From: Dickeya dianthicola NCPPB 453
Lineage (GTDB): Bacteria > Pseudomonadota > Gammaproteobacteria > Enterobacterales > Enterobacteriaceae
DNA: 49,125 bases
NCBI RefSeq assembly: GCF_000365305.1
Contig: NZ_CM001841.1
Span: 2,246,770 to 2,295,894 of the forward strand
Direction of reading: 5' to 3'
Shown: positions 10,192 to 22,049 of the stretch, piece by piece
Layout of the letters: each line of letters begins with the position of its first letter
Position numbering within the stretch: the stretch's first letter is position 1
Translations under genes and position numbers: made by a program
The notes under the pieces: model-generated
Told to the model about the DNA's origin: nothing
What the model saw: only the letters and a program-made list of their open reading frames with translations
Databases searched by the model: none

Positions 10192-11142
10192 ATGAAGCTG
10201 AAAACTAGCGTTGTTGCATCCACTCTTTTATCAATAGTAGCGTTTTCGGCGCAGGCTGCGCAGGAACTTACGCCAGAGAAAGCAGAATCACTAAAACCCT
10301 TTGAGCGTATTACCTTTTTAGGTCGTTACGATGCCATTTACGAAGCCGCGTCCGATGCCTCTAAAAAGGCGGATGAGCGCGGTGCGGCTGCTTTTTATAT
10401 TCAAAGCACCTCGGAAGTGAACGGCGGGCGCTGGGCCGTCACCGTGGATCTGTACCATAAGGACGCGCCGGAAGCGACCAAAGACACCAACTACCGCGAA
10501 TTCAGCGGCGTGAAAGAGCTGCCGAAAGATGACGCGGTACGTCTGGAACCCTATGACACGGTCACGGTCACCGGCTATTTTGGCAACCAACCGGAAGTGA
10601 ATGAAGCTATCGGTAAAGCAGCCAAACAGAAAAACGCCTATTCCTTCTACATCGTGCGTCAGGTCGATATCAATTCCAGCGGCGCAACCCAGTCCATCAC
10701 CGCTTTTGTCTACAAGAAAGATGCGCCGAAGCGTCAGGTGCAAAGCCCCGATGCCATTCCGGCAGATTCCGAAGCCGGCAAGGCAGCGATTGCCGCTGGC
10801 GGCGCGACCGCCTCTAAAGTGGAAATTCCCGGCGTGGCGACCTCTTCCAGTCTGAGCAGTAAGGTGGGTAATTTCTTCCAGACCCAGTCTTCATCTGTTG
10901 GCTCGCGTTATAGCGTCACCCTGTCCGATGGCACGAAAATTCAGGAACTGAATAACGCGACGGCGGCACAGATGGCGCCGTTTGACTCCATTACCTTCCG
11001 CGGCAGTTTTAGCAGCCCGACCGATATCTCTGAAGCGGTAGCGAAACGAGTGGCGAAAAAAGGCGCCAAGTTCTACCACATCACCAAAGAGTGGCAGGAA
11101 AATGGCGATCACTACACCATCAGCGCCGATTTGTACAAATAA
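10192..11142 (+). CDS. ydgH: YdgH, periplasmic protein with three DUF1471 domains
   Basis: A 316-aa exported protein. The signal peptide (MKLKTSVVAS to AFSAQA) is clear. Three copies of the YdgH/BhsA/McbA-like domain (DUF1471) follow, recognisable by repeated phrases such as FERITFLGRYDAIYEA, YDTVTVTGYFGNQPEV and FDSITFRGSFSSPTDI, each with an ISEAV/VNEAI helix and a final beta segment (YHITKEWQ). A low-complexity linker separates domains two and three. DUF1471 proteins are tied to stress and biofilm phenotypes; the exact role of YdgH is unsettled. The start at 10192 is set by the signal peptide and an AAGGA site; an upstream in-frame ATG at 10150 would add 14 residues. Confidence 0.92.
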   Translation: MKLKTSVVASTLLSIVAFSAQAAQELTPEKAESLKPFERITFLGRYDAIYEAASDASKKADERGAAAFYIQSTSEVNGGRWAVTVDLYHKDAPEATKDTNYREFSGVKELPKDDAVRLEPYDTVTVTGYFGNQPEVNEAIGKAAKQKNAYSFYIVRQVDINSSGATQSITAFVYKKDAPKRQVQSPDAIPADSEAGKAAIAAGGATASKVEIPGVATSSSLSSKVGNFFQTQSSSVGSRYSVTLSDGTKIQELNNATAAQMAPFDSITFRGSFSSPTDISEAVAKRVAKKGAKFYHITKEWQENGDHYTISADLYK

Positions 11143-11150
11143 CCATTTGT

Positions 11151-11182
11151 GCAAGTCACTCGTTGCGCAAGTTACTCGTTGC
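11151..11182 (+). repeat. 16-bp tandem direct repeat after ydgH
   Basis: GCAAGTCACTCGTTGC is followed directly by GCAAGTTACTCGTTGC, one mismatch, between the ydgH stop and its terminator. It looks like a recent replication-slippage duplication. Confidence 0.75.
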
Positions 11183-11210
11183 GTAAATAATTATTGCACG
11201 ATGTATAAAA

Positions 11211-11232
11211 AAACCGCCGTTGGCGGTTTTTT
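11211..11232. terminator. Bidirectional rho-independent terminator between ydgH and kdsA
   Basis: AAACCGCC and GGCGGTTT pair around a small loop, with a T run on the plus strand and an A run before it that gives T on the minus strand. It serves both convergent genes. Confidence 0.85.
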
Positions 11233-11249
11233 TGCGTCTGGTGAGCGAC

Positions 11250-12113
<864 letters not shown>

Positions 12114-12160
12114 TTATTGTCGGATAAATCAGATGATCAGGGTTCAGGCGCTTTCCCGAA

Positions 12161-12970
12161 CTAGTGCAGCACAATCTGCTTCTGCTCGATGGAGTGGATC
12201 TGCACTTTGATCATTTCGCTAACCGGATCTTCCGGGCATTGTTCCACGAAATAGCTCAGGTCTGACAAGGCGATATGGTCGCACTCCAGTTGTGCGTAAA
12301 TCAGGCCACGGTCACGGATTTCATACGGATCTTCCGGGTCGAACTGCAGCACGGCTTCACTGGCGCGCAGCGCCAACTCCATCTGTTTCTCTTCCATCAG
12401 CGCGACCTTGAGCGTATCCAGCAGTTTGCGGACGATCATCACGTTTTCCGCTTCATCCAGATCGCTGTCCATCAGCCTAGCGGAAAGACCAATGTTGCCT
12501 TTAAGCCACACCTCCAGCACGTGTTCGCTCAGCGTGTCGCCGTTCAACGGATTAATCAGCCACATTTCATCGTCGAGCCAGTCGGCGCGTAAAATCAGTT
12601 GGGTCGGGAAAATCACCGGCATCAGCGGCAACCCCAGCTGATTGGCGATATGCAGGAAGATAATGCCCAACGACACCGGCATCCCTTGTCGGGTCGCCAG
12701 TACGTTGTCCAGCCACAGTACGTCGGACAAATGGTAAACGCCGCCGGCGCCGCCAAAGCCCCAGGTATGGAAGAAGAGCGCAATAAGCTGTTCCAGTTGT
12801 TGATCCTGATCCAGATCGGCGGAGATGGTCGCCCGCGCTTCTTCAACGAGTTGCTGCAGATTTTGTCTCACTTCCTGCGCGGAAAAATCGCGGCGTATTG
12901 ACTGGGAAACCAGAATCACGCCTTCACTTAAGAGTGACTGGTTAAATTCAAAATCAACAATAGAACTCAT
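12161..12970 (-). CDS. sirB1: SirB1 family protein (transglutaminase-like and TPR domains)
   Basis: A 269-aa cytoplasmic protein of the SirB1/YchA family. The N-terminal half is transglutaminase-like (GMPVSLGIIFLHIANQLGLP; FPTQLILRA), and the C-terminal third is helical with tetratricopeptide-like pattern (LRASEAVLQFDPEDPYEIRDRG). The molecular function is not established. The start at 12970 (MSSIVDFEFN) aligns with the E. coli length; an in-frame upstream ATG at 13042 would add 24 residues with no family likeness. The sirB2 gene that commonly lies between prmC and sirB1 is not seen here. Confidence 0.9.
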   Translation of the reverse strand: MSSIVDFEFNQSLLSEGVILVSQSIRRDFSAQEVRQNLQQLVEEARATISADLDQDQQLEQLIALFFHTWGFGGAGGVYHLSDVLWLDNVLATRQGMPVSLGIIFLHIANQLGLPLMPVIFPTQLILRADWLDDEMWLINPLNGDTLSEHVLEVWLKGNIGLSARLMDSDLDEAENVMIVRKLLDTLKVALMEEKQMELALRASEAVLQFDPEDPYEIRDRGLIYAQLECDHIALSDLSYFVEQCPEDPVSEMIKVQIHSIEQKQIVLH

Positions 12971-13192
12971 AGTTATTCCATCAAGCAAAGATAACGTCAG
13001 CTGCACGCCTGAAAAAGCAAACTTCTCTATCAGCCCATGCATGCCTTGCGGGCGCGGACGCCAGCGGATCAGATAATAATGCCAAACCTGGCGCTCGTCA
13101 GCAGGTCTGTCCAGAACGGCAAGCGATAATCATGGCTAATCATTACCAATGTGATCCGGCTCAAGCCCCGGCGAAATAGGCTGAGGTTACAT

Positions 13193-14044
13193 TCAACACG
13201 CACCGGTTGCCCCGGCGGGCCATTGCCCCAACGTCACCCGCTCATTATCGCCATAATCGCGACAGGTTTTCACCTGCACAAAATCGTATTGCCTCAGTAA
13301 TGACCGCACCGCATCGCCCTGCTGCCAGCCGTGCTCCAGCAGCAGCCAGCCGTTATCCAGCAAAAATGCCCCCGCCTGCCGGATAATCTGCCGCAAATCG
13401 GCCAGCCCCGCCTCTGCCGCCACCAGCGCGCTGGCGGGCTCGAAACGCACATCGCCGCGCGACAGGTGTGGGTCATGCTCGTCAATGTACGGCGGATTGC
13501 TGACAATCAGTGAAAAATGTTGCCCATCCAGCGGCGAAAACCAATCCCCCGGAAAAAACCGGGCGTTGTCGATCCCCAACTGGCTGGCGTTATAACAAGC
13601 CAGCGCCACCGCGTCGGGCTGACGATCAATCCCCACCACCTGACAATCCGGCCGCTCATGCGCAATCGCCAGGGCAATCGCTCCGGTGCCGGTGCCCAAA
13701 TCCAGCACTGATGAGGCGCAGGCAGGCAAATGCGCCAGCGCTTGTTCAACCAGGCATTCGGTATCCGGGCGCGGGATCAGCGTCGCCGGCGATACAGCCA
13801 GCGGCAGCGACCAAAACTCCCGGCGCCCGACCAGATAGGCAATCGGCTCACCGGTGGCGCGGCGCGCCAGCAAGGCCTCAAGCGCCGAGCCTTCGCTATC
13901 GGTCAAATCGGTTTCACCAAAAGCCAGCAGAAACGTACGGCGTTTGCCGGTCACATGTTCCAGCAGGATCTCGGCGTCTCGCTTCGGGCTATCACTGGCC
14001 TGCAACCGAGCTGCCGCCTGTTTCAGCCAGTCCTGATAATTCAT
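13193..14044 (-). CDS. prmC: Release factor glutamine methyltransferase
   Basis: Methylates the GGQ glutamine of release factors RF1 and RF2, which raises peptide-release efficiency. The 283-aa protein has the N-terminal substrate-binding helical domain, the SAM-binding loop DLGTGTG (residues 115-121) and the catalytic NPPY motif (183-186). Its start overlaps the prfA stop by 4 bp (ATGA), indicating translational coupling with its own substrate's gene. Confidence 0.96.
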   Translation of the reverse strand: MNYQDWLKQAAARLQASDSPKRDAEILLEHVTGKRRTFLLAFGETDLTDSEGSALEALLARRATGEPIAYLVGRREFWSLPLAVSPATLIPRPDTECLVEQALAHLPACASSVLDLGTGTGAIALAIAHERPDCQVVGIDRQPDAVALACYNASQLGIDNARFFPGDWFSPLDGQHFSLIVSNPPYIDEHDPHLSRGDVRFEPASALVAAEAGLADLRQIIRQAGAFLLDNGWLLLEHGWQQGDAVRSLLRQYDFVQVKTCRDYGDNERVTLGQWPAGATGAC

Positions 14045-15126
14045 TGATCCTGCTCGGCCAGCGCCGCCAGTTGATCCGCCTGATACTCCTGCACGATAGG
14101 CTGAATCAACATATCCAGTTTGCCTTCCATCGCTTCATCCAGCCGATAGAGCGTCAGGTTGATGCGGTGATCGGTCACTCTTCCCTGTGGAAAGTTGTAG
14201 GTGCGGATACGGTCGGAGCGGTCGCCGCTGCCCAGCAGATTCCGCCGGGTCGAGGCTTCTTCCTGCTGACGTTTTTGCATTTCCGCGGCGCGAATACGGG
14301 CGCCCAGCACCGACAACGCCTTGGCTTTGTTCTTGTGCTGTGAACGCTCATCCTGACACTCCACCACAATGCCGGTCGGCAGGTGGGTGATACGGATAGC
14401 GGAATCGGTGGTGTTGACGTGCTGCCCGCCCGCGCCGGAGGAACGAAAGGTATCGATTCTCAGATCGGCCGGGCTGATATCCGGCAGTTCCGCTTCCGGC
14501 ACTTCCGGCATCACCGCAACGGTACAGGCGGAAGTATGGATGCGCCCCTGCGACTCGGTGGCCGGCACTCGCTGCACCCGGTGTCCGCCGGACTCGAATT
14601 TCAACTGGCCGTAAGCGCCATCGCCCGCCACCTTGGCGATCATCTCTTTGTAGCCACCGTGCTCGCCGTCGTTTGCGCTCATGATTTCAATCTTCCAGCG
14701 GCGGGATTCGGCATAGCGGCTGTACATGCGGAACAGATCGCCGGCAAACAGCGCGGCTTCATCACCGCCGGTACCAGCACGAATTTCGAGGAAACAGCCG
14801 CGTTCGTCATCCGGATCCTTCGGCAGCAGCAACACTTGCAACTGCTGTTCCAGTTCCTCGCTGGCCGCTTTGGCCGTTTTCAGTTCGTCCTGCGCCAAAT
14901 CGCGCATTTCGGGGTCATCCAGCATCAGTTCGGCCGTGGCGAGATCGTCCTGCGTCTGCTGCCAGCGCTGAAAGCAACGGGTAATGTCGGTAAGTTGCGC
15001 GTACTCGCGGGACAATGCCCGGAAACGGTCCATATCGGCAATCACGCCGGGTTCTCCCAGCAGCGCCTGCACTTCTTCATGGCGCTCTTGTAACGCTTCC
15101 AGTTTGGCAACAATAGAAGACTTCAT
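14041..15126 (-). CDS. prfA: Peptide chain release factor 1
   Basis: Recognises UAA and UAG and triggers peptide release. At 361 aa it shows the tripeptide anticodon region PAT (residues 188-190, in RVPATE) and the catalytic GGQ (233-235, in [12 protein letters not shown]). It lies between hemA and prmC on the minus strand, in the conserved operon order. Confidence 0.97.
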   Translation of the reverse strand: MKSSIVAKLEALQERHEEVQALLGEPGVIADMDRFRALSREYAQLTDITRCFQRWQQTQDDLATAELMLDDPEMRDLAQDELKTAKAASEELEQQLQVLLLPKDPDDERGCFLEIRAGTGGDEAALFAGDLFRMYSRYAESRRWKIEIMSANDGEHGGYKEMIAKVAGDGAYGQLKFESGGHRVQRVPATESQGRIHTSACTVAVMPEVPEAELPDISPADLRIDTFRSSGAGGQHVNTTDSAIRITHLPTGIVVECQDERSQHKNKAKALSVLGARIRAAEMQKRQQEEASTRRNLLGSGDRSDRIRTYNFPQGRVTDHRINLTLYRLDEAMEGKLDMLIQPIVQEYQADQLAALAEQDQ

Positions 15127-15173
15127 GCGGGCAGTTCAATCCTGTGTTGAATCATTATGGGGGAAGAAGAATG

Positions 15174-16430
15174 CTAGTTCAGACCGAGGCTGTCACGCAA
15201 AATCTGCAAACGATCCAGATCGCCGTCGCGGGCGGCCTGTTGCAATGAACGGGTGGGAGCATGAATCAGGCGGTTGGTCAGCCGATGCGCCAGTTCTTGC
15301 ACGATGGCATCCACATCGCCGCCATTCTGTATCGCCGCCAACGCTTTGGCGGTCATGTCCTCACGCAGGCGATCCGCCTGAGAACGATAGTCGCGGATGG
15401 TGTCCACCGCCGCCTGCGCGCGCAGCCAGTCCATGAACTCCGAGCACTCTTGCTGCACGATGGATTCAGCCTGAACCGCCGCCGCCTTACGCTGCGCCAG
15501 ATTGTGCTGAATGATGGCCTGCAGATCATCGACGCTATACAGATAAATGTTCGGCAGCCGCCCGACTTCAGGTTCGATGTCGCGCGGTACGGCGATATCC
15601 ACCATCAGCATCGGCTGATTGCGGCGGGTTTTCATCGTGCGCTCCATCATCCCTTTGCCGATGATGGGCAACGTACTGGCGGTGGAACTGATGACAATGT
15701 CCGCCTGCGGCAAATACGCATCCAGTTCCGCCAGCGTAATTACGTCGGCGCCCACTTCTTTGGCCAGCGCCTGGGCGCGGTCGCGCGTTCGATTGGCAAT
15801 CACCATCCGCTTTACGCGATGCTCGCGCAGATGGCGGGATACCAGCTCGATGGTTTCGCCTGCTCCCACCAGCAGTACATTGACGTCAGCCAAAGATTCG
15901 AAGATCTGTCGCGCCAGCGTACAGGCGGCAAACGCCACCGACACCGCGCTGGCGCCGATATCGGTTTCGGTACGCACCCGTTTGGCGACGGTAAACGACT
16001 TCTGGAACATGCGCTCCAGCTCGCCTGACAGCGAACGCTCGCGCTGAGAATCGGCGAAGGCTTTCTTGACCTGACCCAGAATCTGGGGTTCGCCCAGCAC
16101 CAGCGAATCCAGACCACTGGCGACGCGCATCAGATGGCTGACAGCGGCATTACCTTCATGCCAGTAGAGATTTTTGCGGATTTCATCAGGGCTGAGCCCG
16201 TGATAGTCACACAGCCAGGCAATCAACTGTTCGTGCCGGTTTTCCTGCTCGTCCACACTGAGGTAGAGCTCGGTGCGGTTACAGGTGGAAAGCAACACGC
16301 CGCCCTGAACTAACGGTTGTTGTAACAGACTGTGCAGCGCCTGCCCCTGCCTGTCCGGCGAGAACGCCACGCGCTCCCGCAGAGAGACTGGTGCTGTTTT
16401 ATGATTGATGCCAAGCGCAAGCAGGGTCAT
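15174..16430 (-). CDS. hemA: Glutamyl-tRNA reductase
   Basis: First committed enzyme of C5-pathway tetrapyrrole synthesis; reduces glutamyl-tRNA(Glu) to glutamate 1-semialdehyde with NADPH. The 418-aa protein has the nucleophile Cys50 in [11 protein letters not shown], the NADPH-binding [12 protein letters not shown] segment and the C-terminal dimerisation helices ending LRDSLGLN. Its N-terminus ([10 protein letters not shown]) matches E. coli, where this region is involved in heme-dependent proteolysis. It is divergent from lolB across 209 bp, and prfA-prmC lie downstream in the same direction. Confidence 0.97.
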   Translation of the reverse strand: MTLLALGINHKTAPVSLRERVAFSPDRQGQALHSLLQQPLVQGGVLLSTCNRTELYLSVDEQENRHEQLIAWLCDYHGLSPDEIRKNLYWHEGNAAVSHLMRVASGLDSLVLGEPQILGQVKKAFADSQRERSLSGELERMFQKSFTVAKRVRTETDIGASAVSVAFAACTLARQIFESLADVNVLLVGAGETIELVSRHLREHRVKRMVIANRTRDRAQALAKEVGADVITLAELDAYLPQADIVISSTASTLPIIGKGMMERTMKTRRNQPMLMVDIAVPRDIEPEVGRLPNIYLYSVDDLQAIIQHNLAQRKAAAVQAESIVQQECSEFMDWLRAQAAVDTIRDYRSQADRLREDMTAKALAAIQNGGDVDAIVQELAHRLTNRLIHAPTRSLQQAARDGDLDRLQILRDSLGLN

Positions 16431-16639
16431 GGTCTACAGAGTAATCCCGGTGTTAGTATGGGTTTCATCTGAGGGGCATTCTACTTCAAGCCTGCGGGCA
16501 AGAAAAGTGACCCAGGGCGACCGCGTTCACGTTGTCGCCACCGCGCCGGGCGCATCGCAGGCATTGACGCTGCCTGCCAACCCCGCTAGCGTGACGCCTT
16601 GTTGTGAACCCATGATGCTTGTAACAGGACCTTTCCGAC

Positions 16640-17260
16640 ATGCCCAATAATCCCGTCCGCGCCTTACGGTTACTGCCTTTGGCGAGTGTGTTACTGACAG
16701 CCTGTACCCTGACGCAGCCCACCTTGCCGGGTAAAAAACCGACCTCTCCCGAGTGGCGCGAGCATGAGCAAAAAGTACAAAATCTGACCCACTATCAGAC
16801 TCGCGGCTCCTTCGCCTATATTTCCGATAGGAAAAAGCTGTACGCCCGTTTCTTCTGGCAGCAATTTTCGCCGCAGCGTTACCGTCTGCTGCTGACCAGC
16901 CCGCTGGGCAGCACCGAACTGGAGCTGCAGGCCGGTGCGGACAGCGTTCAGATTACCGACGGTCAGGGCAAGCGTTATGTGGGTAAAGACGCGCAGTACA
17001 TGGTTCAGCAGTTAACCGGCATGGCGATTCCGCTCGATAATTTGCGCCAGTGGATGCTCGGTCTGCCGGGTGATGCGCAGGATTTCGCACTGGATGAGCG
17101 CGCTCTGCTGCGCAGCGTGAACTATCAGCAGGGCGACCGGCACTGGAGCGTGTCTTATCAATCCTATACCAATGATCCGCTGCCGTTGCCGCAAAGCCTG
17201 GAACTGACTCAAGGCGAGCAGCGCATCAAACTGAAAATGGATAACTGGGCGATGCAATAA
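16640..17260 (+). CDS. lolB: Outer-membrane lipoprotein receptor LolB
   Basis: Accepts lipoproteins from LolA and inserts them into the inner leaflet of the outer membrane. The 206-aa precursor has a lipoprotein signal peptide with lipobox LLTAC (Cys near residue 22) followed by Thr-Leu rather than Asp, consistent with outer-membrane sorting. The beta-barrel-like body contains the expected GSFAYISDRKKLYARFFWQQ and LLLTSPLGSTELEL segments. ispE begins 4 bp after its stop, so the two are co-transcribed. Confidence 0.95.
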   Translation: MPNNPVRALRLLPLASVLLTACTLTQPTLPGKKPTSPEWREHEQKVQNLTHYQTRGSFAYISDRKKLYARFFWQQFSPQRYRLLLTSPLGSTELELQAGADSVQITDGQGKRYVGKDAQYMVQQLTGMAIPLDNLRQWMLGLPGDAQDFALDERALLRSVNYQQGDRHWSVSYQSYTNDPLPLPQSLELTQGEQRIKLKMDNWAMQ

Positions 17261-17263
17261 ATC

Positions 17264-18136
17264 ATGGCGACCGCATGCAATCGCTGGCCTTCCCCGGCCA
17301 AGCTGAATTTGTTTTTGTACATCACCGGCCGTCGCCCGGACGGCTACCATAATCTGCAGACGCTGTTTCAGTTTCTGGATTACGGCGACACTCTGACCAT
17401 CACCCCGCGGCAGGATCAGCAAATTGTGCTATTGACGCCGTTGCCCGGCGTCCCCGATGAACAAAATCTGGTGGTTCGCGCCGCCCGCCAGTTGCAGGCC
17501 TATTGTCAGCAGGCCGGGCTACCGTTTGCCGGCGCCGATATCGCCGTCGACAAACGTCTGCCGATGGGCGGCGGATTGGGCGGCGGTTCGTCAAACGCCG
17601 CCACCGTGCTGGTGGCGCTGAACCAGTTGTGGCGCAGCCAGATACCGGTTGACGCACTGGCCGCACTGGGCCTGGAGCTGGGGGCGGATGTGCCGGTATT
17701 TGTGCATGGGCACGCCGCGTTCGCCGAAGGCGTGGGAGAACGGCTGACGCCCGTGTCGCCGCCGGAAAAATGGTATCTGGTAATTCATCCCGGCGTCAGC
17801 ATTCCAACCCCGCTCATCTTTGCCGATCCGGATTTGACGCGAGATACGCCGGTACGCCCGCTGTCACAATTACTGACACAAACTTTCCGCAACGATTGTG
17901 AAGCCGTCGCAAGAAAACGTTTTCGTAAGGTTGAAGAGCGACTTTTATGGCTGTTAGAATACGCACCGTCGCGCCTGACCGGCACCGGCGCTTGTGTGTT
18001 TGCCGAATTCGACACCGAGTCCGCCGCTCGTCAGGTGCTAAACCGGGTCCCGGAAGGATTGCAGGGCTTTGTTGCGCGAGGTGTTAACGTTTCCCCGTTG
18101 CAGCGGCGGCTTTCCGGGCAATCCAAGGATTGCTAA
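17264..18136 (+). CDS. ispE: 4-diphosphocytidyl-2-C-methyl-D-erythritol kinase
   Basis: ATP-dependent kinase of the non-mevalonate isoprenoid pathway. At 290 aa it has the GHMP-kinase features: [11 protein letters not shown] at the N-terminus, the glycine-rich ATP loop [15 protein letters not shown] (around residues 100-115) and the C-terminal [12 protein letters not shown] motif. It sits between lolB and prs, the standard order. Confidence 0.96.
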   Translation: MATACNRWPSPAKLNLFLYITGRRPDGYHNLQTLFQFLDYGDTLTITPRQDQQIVLLTPLPGVPDEQNLVVRAARQLQAYCQQAGLPFAGADIAVDKRLPMGGGLGGGSSNAATVLVALNQLWRSQIPVDALAALGLELGADVPVFVHGHAAFAEGVGERLTPVSPPEKWYLVIHPGVSIPTPLIFADPDLTRDTPVRPLSQLLTQTFRNDCEAVARKRFRKVEERLLWLLEYAPSRLTGTGACVFAEFDTESAARQVLNRVPEGLQGFVARGVNVSPLQRRLSGQSKDC

Positions 18137-19213
<1,077 letters not shown>

Positions 19214-19246
19214 TCGATATTTTCTCGATAGTTATGCTGTAATGAC

Positions 19247-19283
19247 AACGCCATCGGATAATGACTACCCGATGGCGTTTTTA
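19247..19283 (+). terminator. Rho-independent terminator of prs
   Basis: An 11-bp stem (AACGCCATCGG/CCGATGGCGTT) is followed by TTTT, 33 bp after the prs stop. Confidence 0.85.
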
Positions 19284-19349
19284 CTGGAGACGAAATATTA
19301 CAGCACACATAATTTTATTTCTTACCGCTTCCACACCTTTTAACCCTGA

Positions 19350-19482
19350 TATACCCGTCATACTTCAGGTTGCAGATGCATTGGCTTTATTACTCGGCCC
19401 ATCCCTCAGCCTGAAGGGCCAACGCATTGCGTTGTTCAACACACGAGCGTGTTGTCCTGCTATTCGAATTATTTTGGATATA
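19350..19482. repeat. Dispersed palindromic repeat, short copy (ERIC-like family)
   Basis: The element starts TATACCCGTCATACTTCAGG and ends ATTATTTTGGATATA. The same two ends, in inverse orientation, bound the longer copy at 28542-28791. The inside keeps the CGGCCCATCC and GCGTTGTTCAACAC segments but lacks the ERIC core. It fills most of the 414-bp space between prs and ychH. Confidence 0.7.
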
Positions 19483-19567
19483 AACATTATCCTGATTGAC
19501 AGATAAAACAGATGAATAACATTACCGCCATGTTACGATGAATGTTTATTTTTATAATCTCTACACA

Positions 19568-19617
19568 CGTATAGCCTCTATAAACGTATAGTCTCTAAAA
19601 CGTAACGTATAGTCTCT
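19568..19617 (+). repeat. Three short direct repeats CGTATAG(C/T)CTCT
   Basis: Copies start at 19568, 19585 and 19606 (spacing 17 and 21 bp), the last two identical over 12 bp. They lie just beyond the ychH stop. Function unknown. Confidence 0.6.
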
Positions 19618-19627
19618 GCGTATCGAC

Positions 19628-19903
19628 TCAGGGATGACGACGCCGTTCGCGGCAACAGCGCTTATCAAAGTGCTTCAACCACCAATAACGATCCGTCACG
19701 TTTTCCCGCCCGCTAATACGCGCACCGGCCAGCCACAGAATTGCACCGGCAAAAATAGCCAACAGTTCGACATAATAGAGCGAGCCCGGCAATTTTAATT
19801 CAGGCAGCTGATTAGCAATCGAATAGGCAATTCCGGCAATCATAAGCAACATACCTAATCCCATAAATAGATTTCCCATCATCACAGCATTTCTACGTCT
19901 CAT
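19628..19903 (-). CDS. ychH: YchH family stress-induced inner membrane protein
   Basis: A 91-aa protein of the DUF2583/YchH family. It has two hydrophobic segments ([20 protein letters not shown] and [18 protein letters not shown]), and its C-terminus keeps the family phrase [14 protein letters not shown]. coli YchH is an inner-membrane protein linked to stress response; the biochemical role is unknown. The start is supported by an excellent GGAGGTGAA ribosome binding site on the minus strand. It is divergent from pth, as in E. coli. Confidence 0.93.
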   Translation of the reverse strand: MRRRNAVMMGNLFMGLGMLLMIAGIAYSIANQLPELKLPGSLYYVELLAIFAGAILWLAGARISGRENVTDRYWWLKHFDKRCCRERRRHP

Positions 19904-20113
19904 ATTTCACCTCCAGAAATATTCAGTGGAAATAATCAGAATATTGCTGCCTATCTTTCTGATTTATTCACAGTATAAACAGCGCCCCATAATTGGATTG
20001 CGTGAAGGATCACATGTTGGTGATCAACTGCCCCTGCGTTACACTAGCGCCTTTGTCAATTATCCCGACGGATTGCGTTGCATCCGGCGACACCCAATCC
20101 GGAAACGTATCAC

Positions 20114-20164
20114 GTGGGTTGTATCAAATGATGAGTGGTATCAGACTGTGAGTGGTATCAAATT
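20114..20164 (+). repeat. Three-copy 17-bp tandem repeat containing the pth start codon
   Basis: Copies start at 20114 (GTGGGTTGTATCAAATG), 20131 (ATGAGTGGTATCAGACT) and 20148 (GTGAGTGGTATCAAATT). Each begins with a possible start codon. Because 17 is not a multiple of three, the first two copies read into stops at or within the next copy. The second copy encodes Met-Ser-Gly-Ile-Arg-Leu-stop, a near copy of the pth N-terminus, and its TGA overlaps the pth GTG. Confidence 0.8.
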
Positions 20165-20735
20165 GATTGTAGGTCTGGCGAACCCCGGCGCCGAATACGC
20201 CGCCACCCGCCATAACGCCGGAGCCTGGTACGTTGACCGTCTGGCGGAAGCTTACCGGCAGTCGCTGAAAGAAGAGAGCAAGTTTTTCGGTTATACCGCA
20301 CGCCTGTCTCTGGCGGGCAACGATGTGCGCCTGCTGGTGCCCACAACATTCATGAACCTGAGCGGCAAAGCCGTGGCGGCGATGGCGACTTTCTATCGCA
20401 TCGCGCCGGATGAAATCCTGGTAGCGCATGATGAACTGGACCTGCCGCCCGGCGTCGCCAAACTGAAGCTCGGCGGCGGTCACGGTGGCCACAATGGGTT
20501 GAAGGATATCGTCAGCAAACTCGGCAATAACCCCAATTTTCACCGATTGCGCATCGGCATCGGCCATCCGGGCGATAAAAACAAGGTGGTGGGATTTGTG
20601 CTGGGCAAACCGCCCACCAGCGAGCAAGCGCTGATCGATCAGGCGATCGACGAATCATTGCGCTGCACCGATATCCTGATGAAGGAAGACATGATCAAAG
20701 CCATGAACCGCCTGCACGCGTTCAAAGCGTCATAA
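20148..20735 (+). CDS. pth: Peptidyl-tRNA hydrolase
   Basis: Cleaves peptidyl-tRNAs that drop off ribosomes, recycling tRNA. From the GTG at 20148 the protein has 195 aa, beginning [14 protein letters not shown] as expected for the family (first residue read as Met). The catalytic His22 (TRHNAGAW) and the Asp of [10 protein letters not shown] are present, as are the [10 protein letters not shown] and [13 protein letters not shown] segments. The open frame continues upstream to 19926 but that part has no family likeness. The start lies in the third copy of a 17-bp tandem repeat with no good Shine-Dalgarno sequence, which is unusual. ychF follows 129 bp downstream. Confidence 0.95.
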   Translation: MSGIKLIVGLANPGAEYAATRHNAGAWYVDRLAEAYRQSLKEESKFFGYTARLSLAGNDVRLLVPTTFMNLSGKAVAAMATFYRIAPDEILVAHDELDLPPGVAKLKLGGGHGGHNGLKDIVSKLGNNPNFHRLRIGIGHPGDKNKVVGFVLGKPPTSEQALIDQAIDESLRCTDILMKEDMIKAMNRLHAFKAS

Positions 20736-20864
20736 TGGACGATCGGGCGAATCGAGTTCATGCCGCATTATGTGTATAATTGGCATCAAGACTGACTTTT
20801 TCCATTCTAACGGGCTTTTTCCACTCAAAGCCTGACGATTAGTGATTTTTAAGGTGACATAAAC

Positions 20865-21956
20865 ATGGGATTCAAATGCGGTATCGTTGGGCTGCCTAAC
20901 GTGGGTAAATCCACTCTGTTCAACGCGCTGACCAAAGCCGGCATCGAAGCGGCCAACTTTCCGTTTTGTACTATCGAGCCTAACACCGGCGTAGTGCCGA
21001 TGCCGGACTTGCGCCTCGACCAGTTGGCCGAGATTGTCAAACCACAGCGTACCGTTCCCACCACTATGGAGTTTGTGGATATCGCCGGTCTGGTGAAAGG
21101 CGCGTCCAAAGGTGAAGGTCTGGGTAACCAATTCCTGACCAACATCCGTGAAACCGAAGCCATCGGCCACGTAGTGCGTTGCTTTGAAAACGACAACATC
21201 ATTCACGTTTCGGGCAAGGTCAACCCTGCCGATGATATTGATACCATCAACACTGAGCTGGCATTGTCGGATCTGGACACCTGTGAACGCGCGCTGCATC
21301 GCGTACAGAAGAAAGCCAAAGGCGGTGATAAAGACGCGAAAGTCGAGCAAGCCGCACTGGAAAAATGCCTGCCGCAGTTGGAAAACGCCGGCATGTTGCG
21401 TGCGTTGGATCTGAGCGCGGAAGAGAAAGCGGCGATCCGCTATCTGAGTTTCCTGACCCTTAAGCCAACGATGTACATTGCCAACGTGAATGAAGACGGC
21501 TTCGAGAACAATCCGTATCTGGATCAGGTTCGCGACATCGCAGCTAAAGAAGGCTCCGTGGTCGTGCCGGTGTGTGCCGCCGTTGAATCTGACATTGCTG
21601 AACTTGATGATGAAGAGCGCGATGAATTCATGGCCGAGTTGGGTCTGGAAGAGCCGGGCTTAAACCGCGTGATCCGCGCGGGTTATGAATTGCTGAACCT
21701 GCAAACCTACTTCACCGCTGGCGTAAAAGAAGTCCGTGCCTGGACCATCCCGGTCGGCGCTACTGCCCCACAGGCGGCCGGTAAAATCCACACCGACTTC
21801 GAAAAAGGGTTTATCCGCGCCCAGACCATCGCCTTCGACGATTTCATCACTTACAAAGGTGAACAAGGCGCCAAAGAAGCCGGCAAAATGCGTTCAGAAG
21901 GGAAAGAATATATCGTTAAGGATGGCGATATTATGAACTTCTTGTTTAACGTCTAA
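20865..21956 (+). CDS. ychF: YchF, redox-regulated ATPase of the OBG family
   Basis: Ribosome-associated P-loop ATPase (OLA1/YchF family). The 363-aa protein shows the P-loop GLPNVGKST (residues 9-17), the switch II region [14 protein letters not shown], the NVNE motif in place of the GTPase NKxD (the basis of its ATP preference), a helical insert and a C-terminal TGS domain ending IMNFLFNV. It follows pth in the conserved order, and a good terminator ends the unit. Confidence 0.97.
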   Translation: MGFKCGIVGLPNVGKSTLFNALTKAGIEAANFPFCTIEPNTGVVPMPDLRLDQLAEIVKPQRTVPTTMEFVDIAGLVKGASKGEGLGNQFLTNIRETEAIGHVVRCFENDNIIHVSGKVNPADDIDTINTELALSDLDTCERALHRVQKKAKGGDKDAKVEQAALEKCLPQLENAGMLRALDLSAEEKAAIRYLSFLTLKPTMYIANVNEDGFENNPYLDQVRDIAAKEGSVVVPVCAAVESDIAELDDEERDEFMAELGLEEPGLNRVIRAGYELLNLQTYFTAGVKEVRAWTIPVGATAPQAAGKIHTDFEKGFIRAQTIAFDDFITYKGEQGAKEAGKMRSEGKEYIVKDGDIMNFLFNV

Positions 21957-22015
21957 ATAAAATTTGTCGTCTCATGAGGTTTCACTGAATCTCATAAGAA
22001 TCGCAAAAACCTATA

Positions 22016-22044
22016 AAATCCACGCAATTGCGTGGATTTTTCTT
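22016..22044 (+). terminator. Rho-independent terminator of ychF
   Basis: A perfect palindrome, AAATCCACGCAA paired with TTGCGTGGATTT, is followed by TTTCTTTT about 60 bp after the ychF stop. It marks the last core-genome feature before the accessory island. Confidence 0.9.
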
Positions 22045-22049
22045 TTATT

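Noticed and set aside
9855-10208. 117-codon plus-strand frame between pntA and ydgH
   Set aside because: AT-rich, no ribosome binding site, no family likeness, and it overlaps the start of ydgH in another frame.
10318-10743. Minus-strand 141-codon frame inside ydgH
   Set aside because: Fully antisense to a well-supported gene with signal peptide and repeated domains.
19926-20147. Upstream extension of the pth frame
   Set aside because: The residues before VSGIKLIVG have no likeness to Pth, and the region is the divergent ychH/pth promoter.
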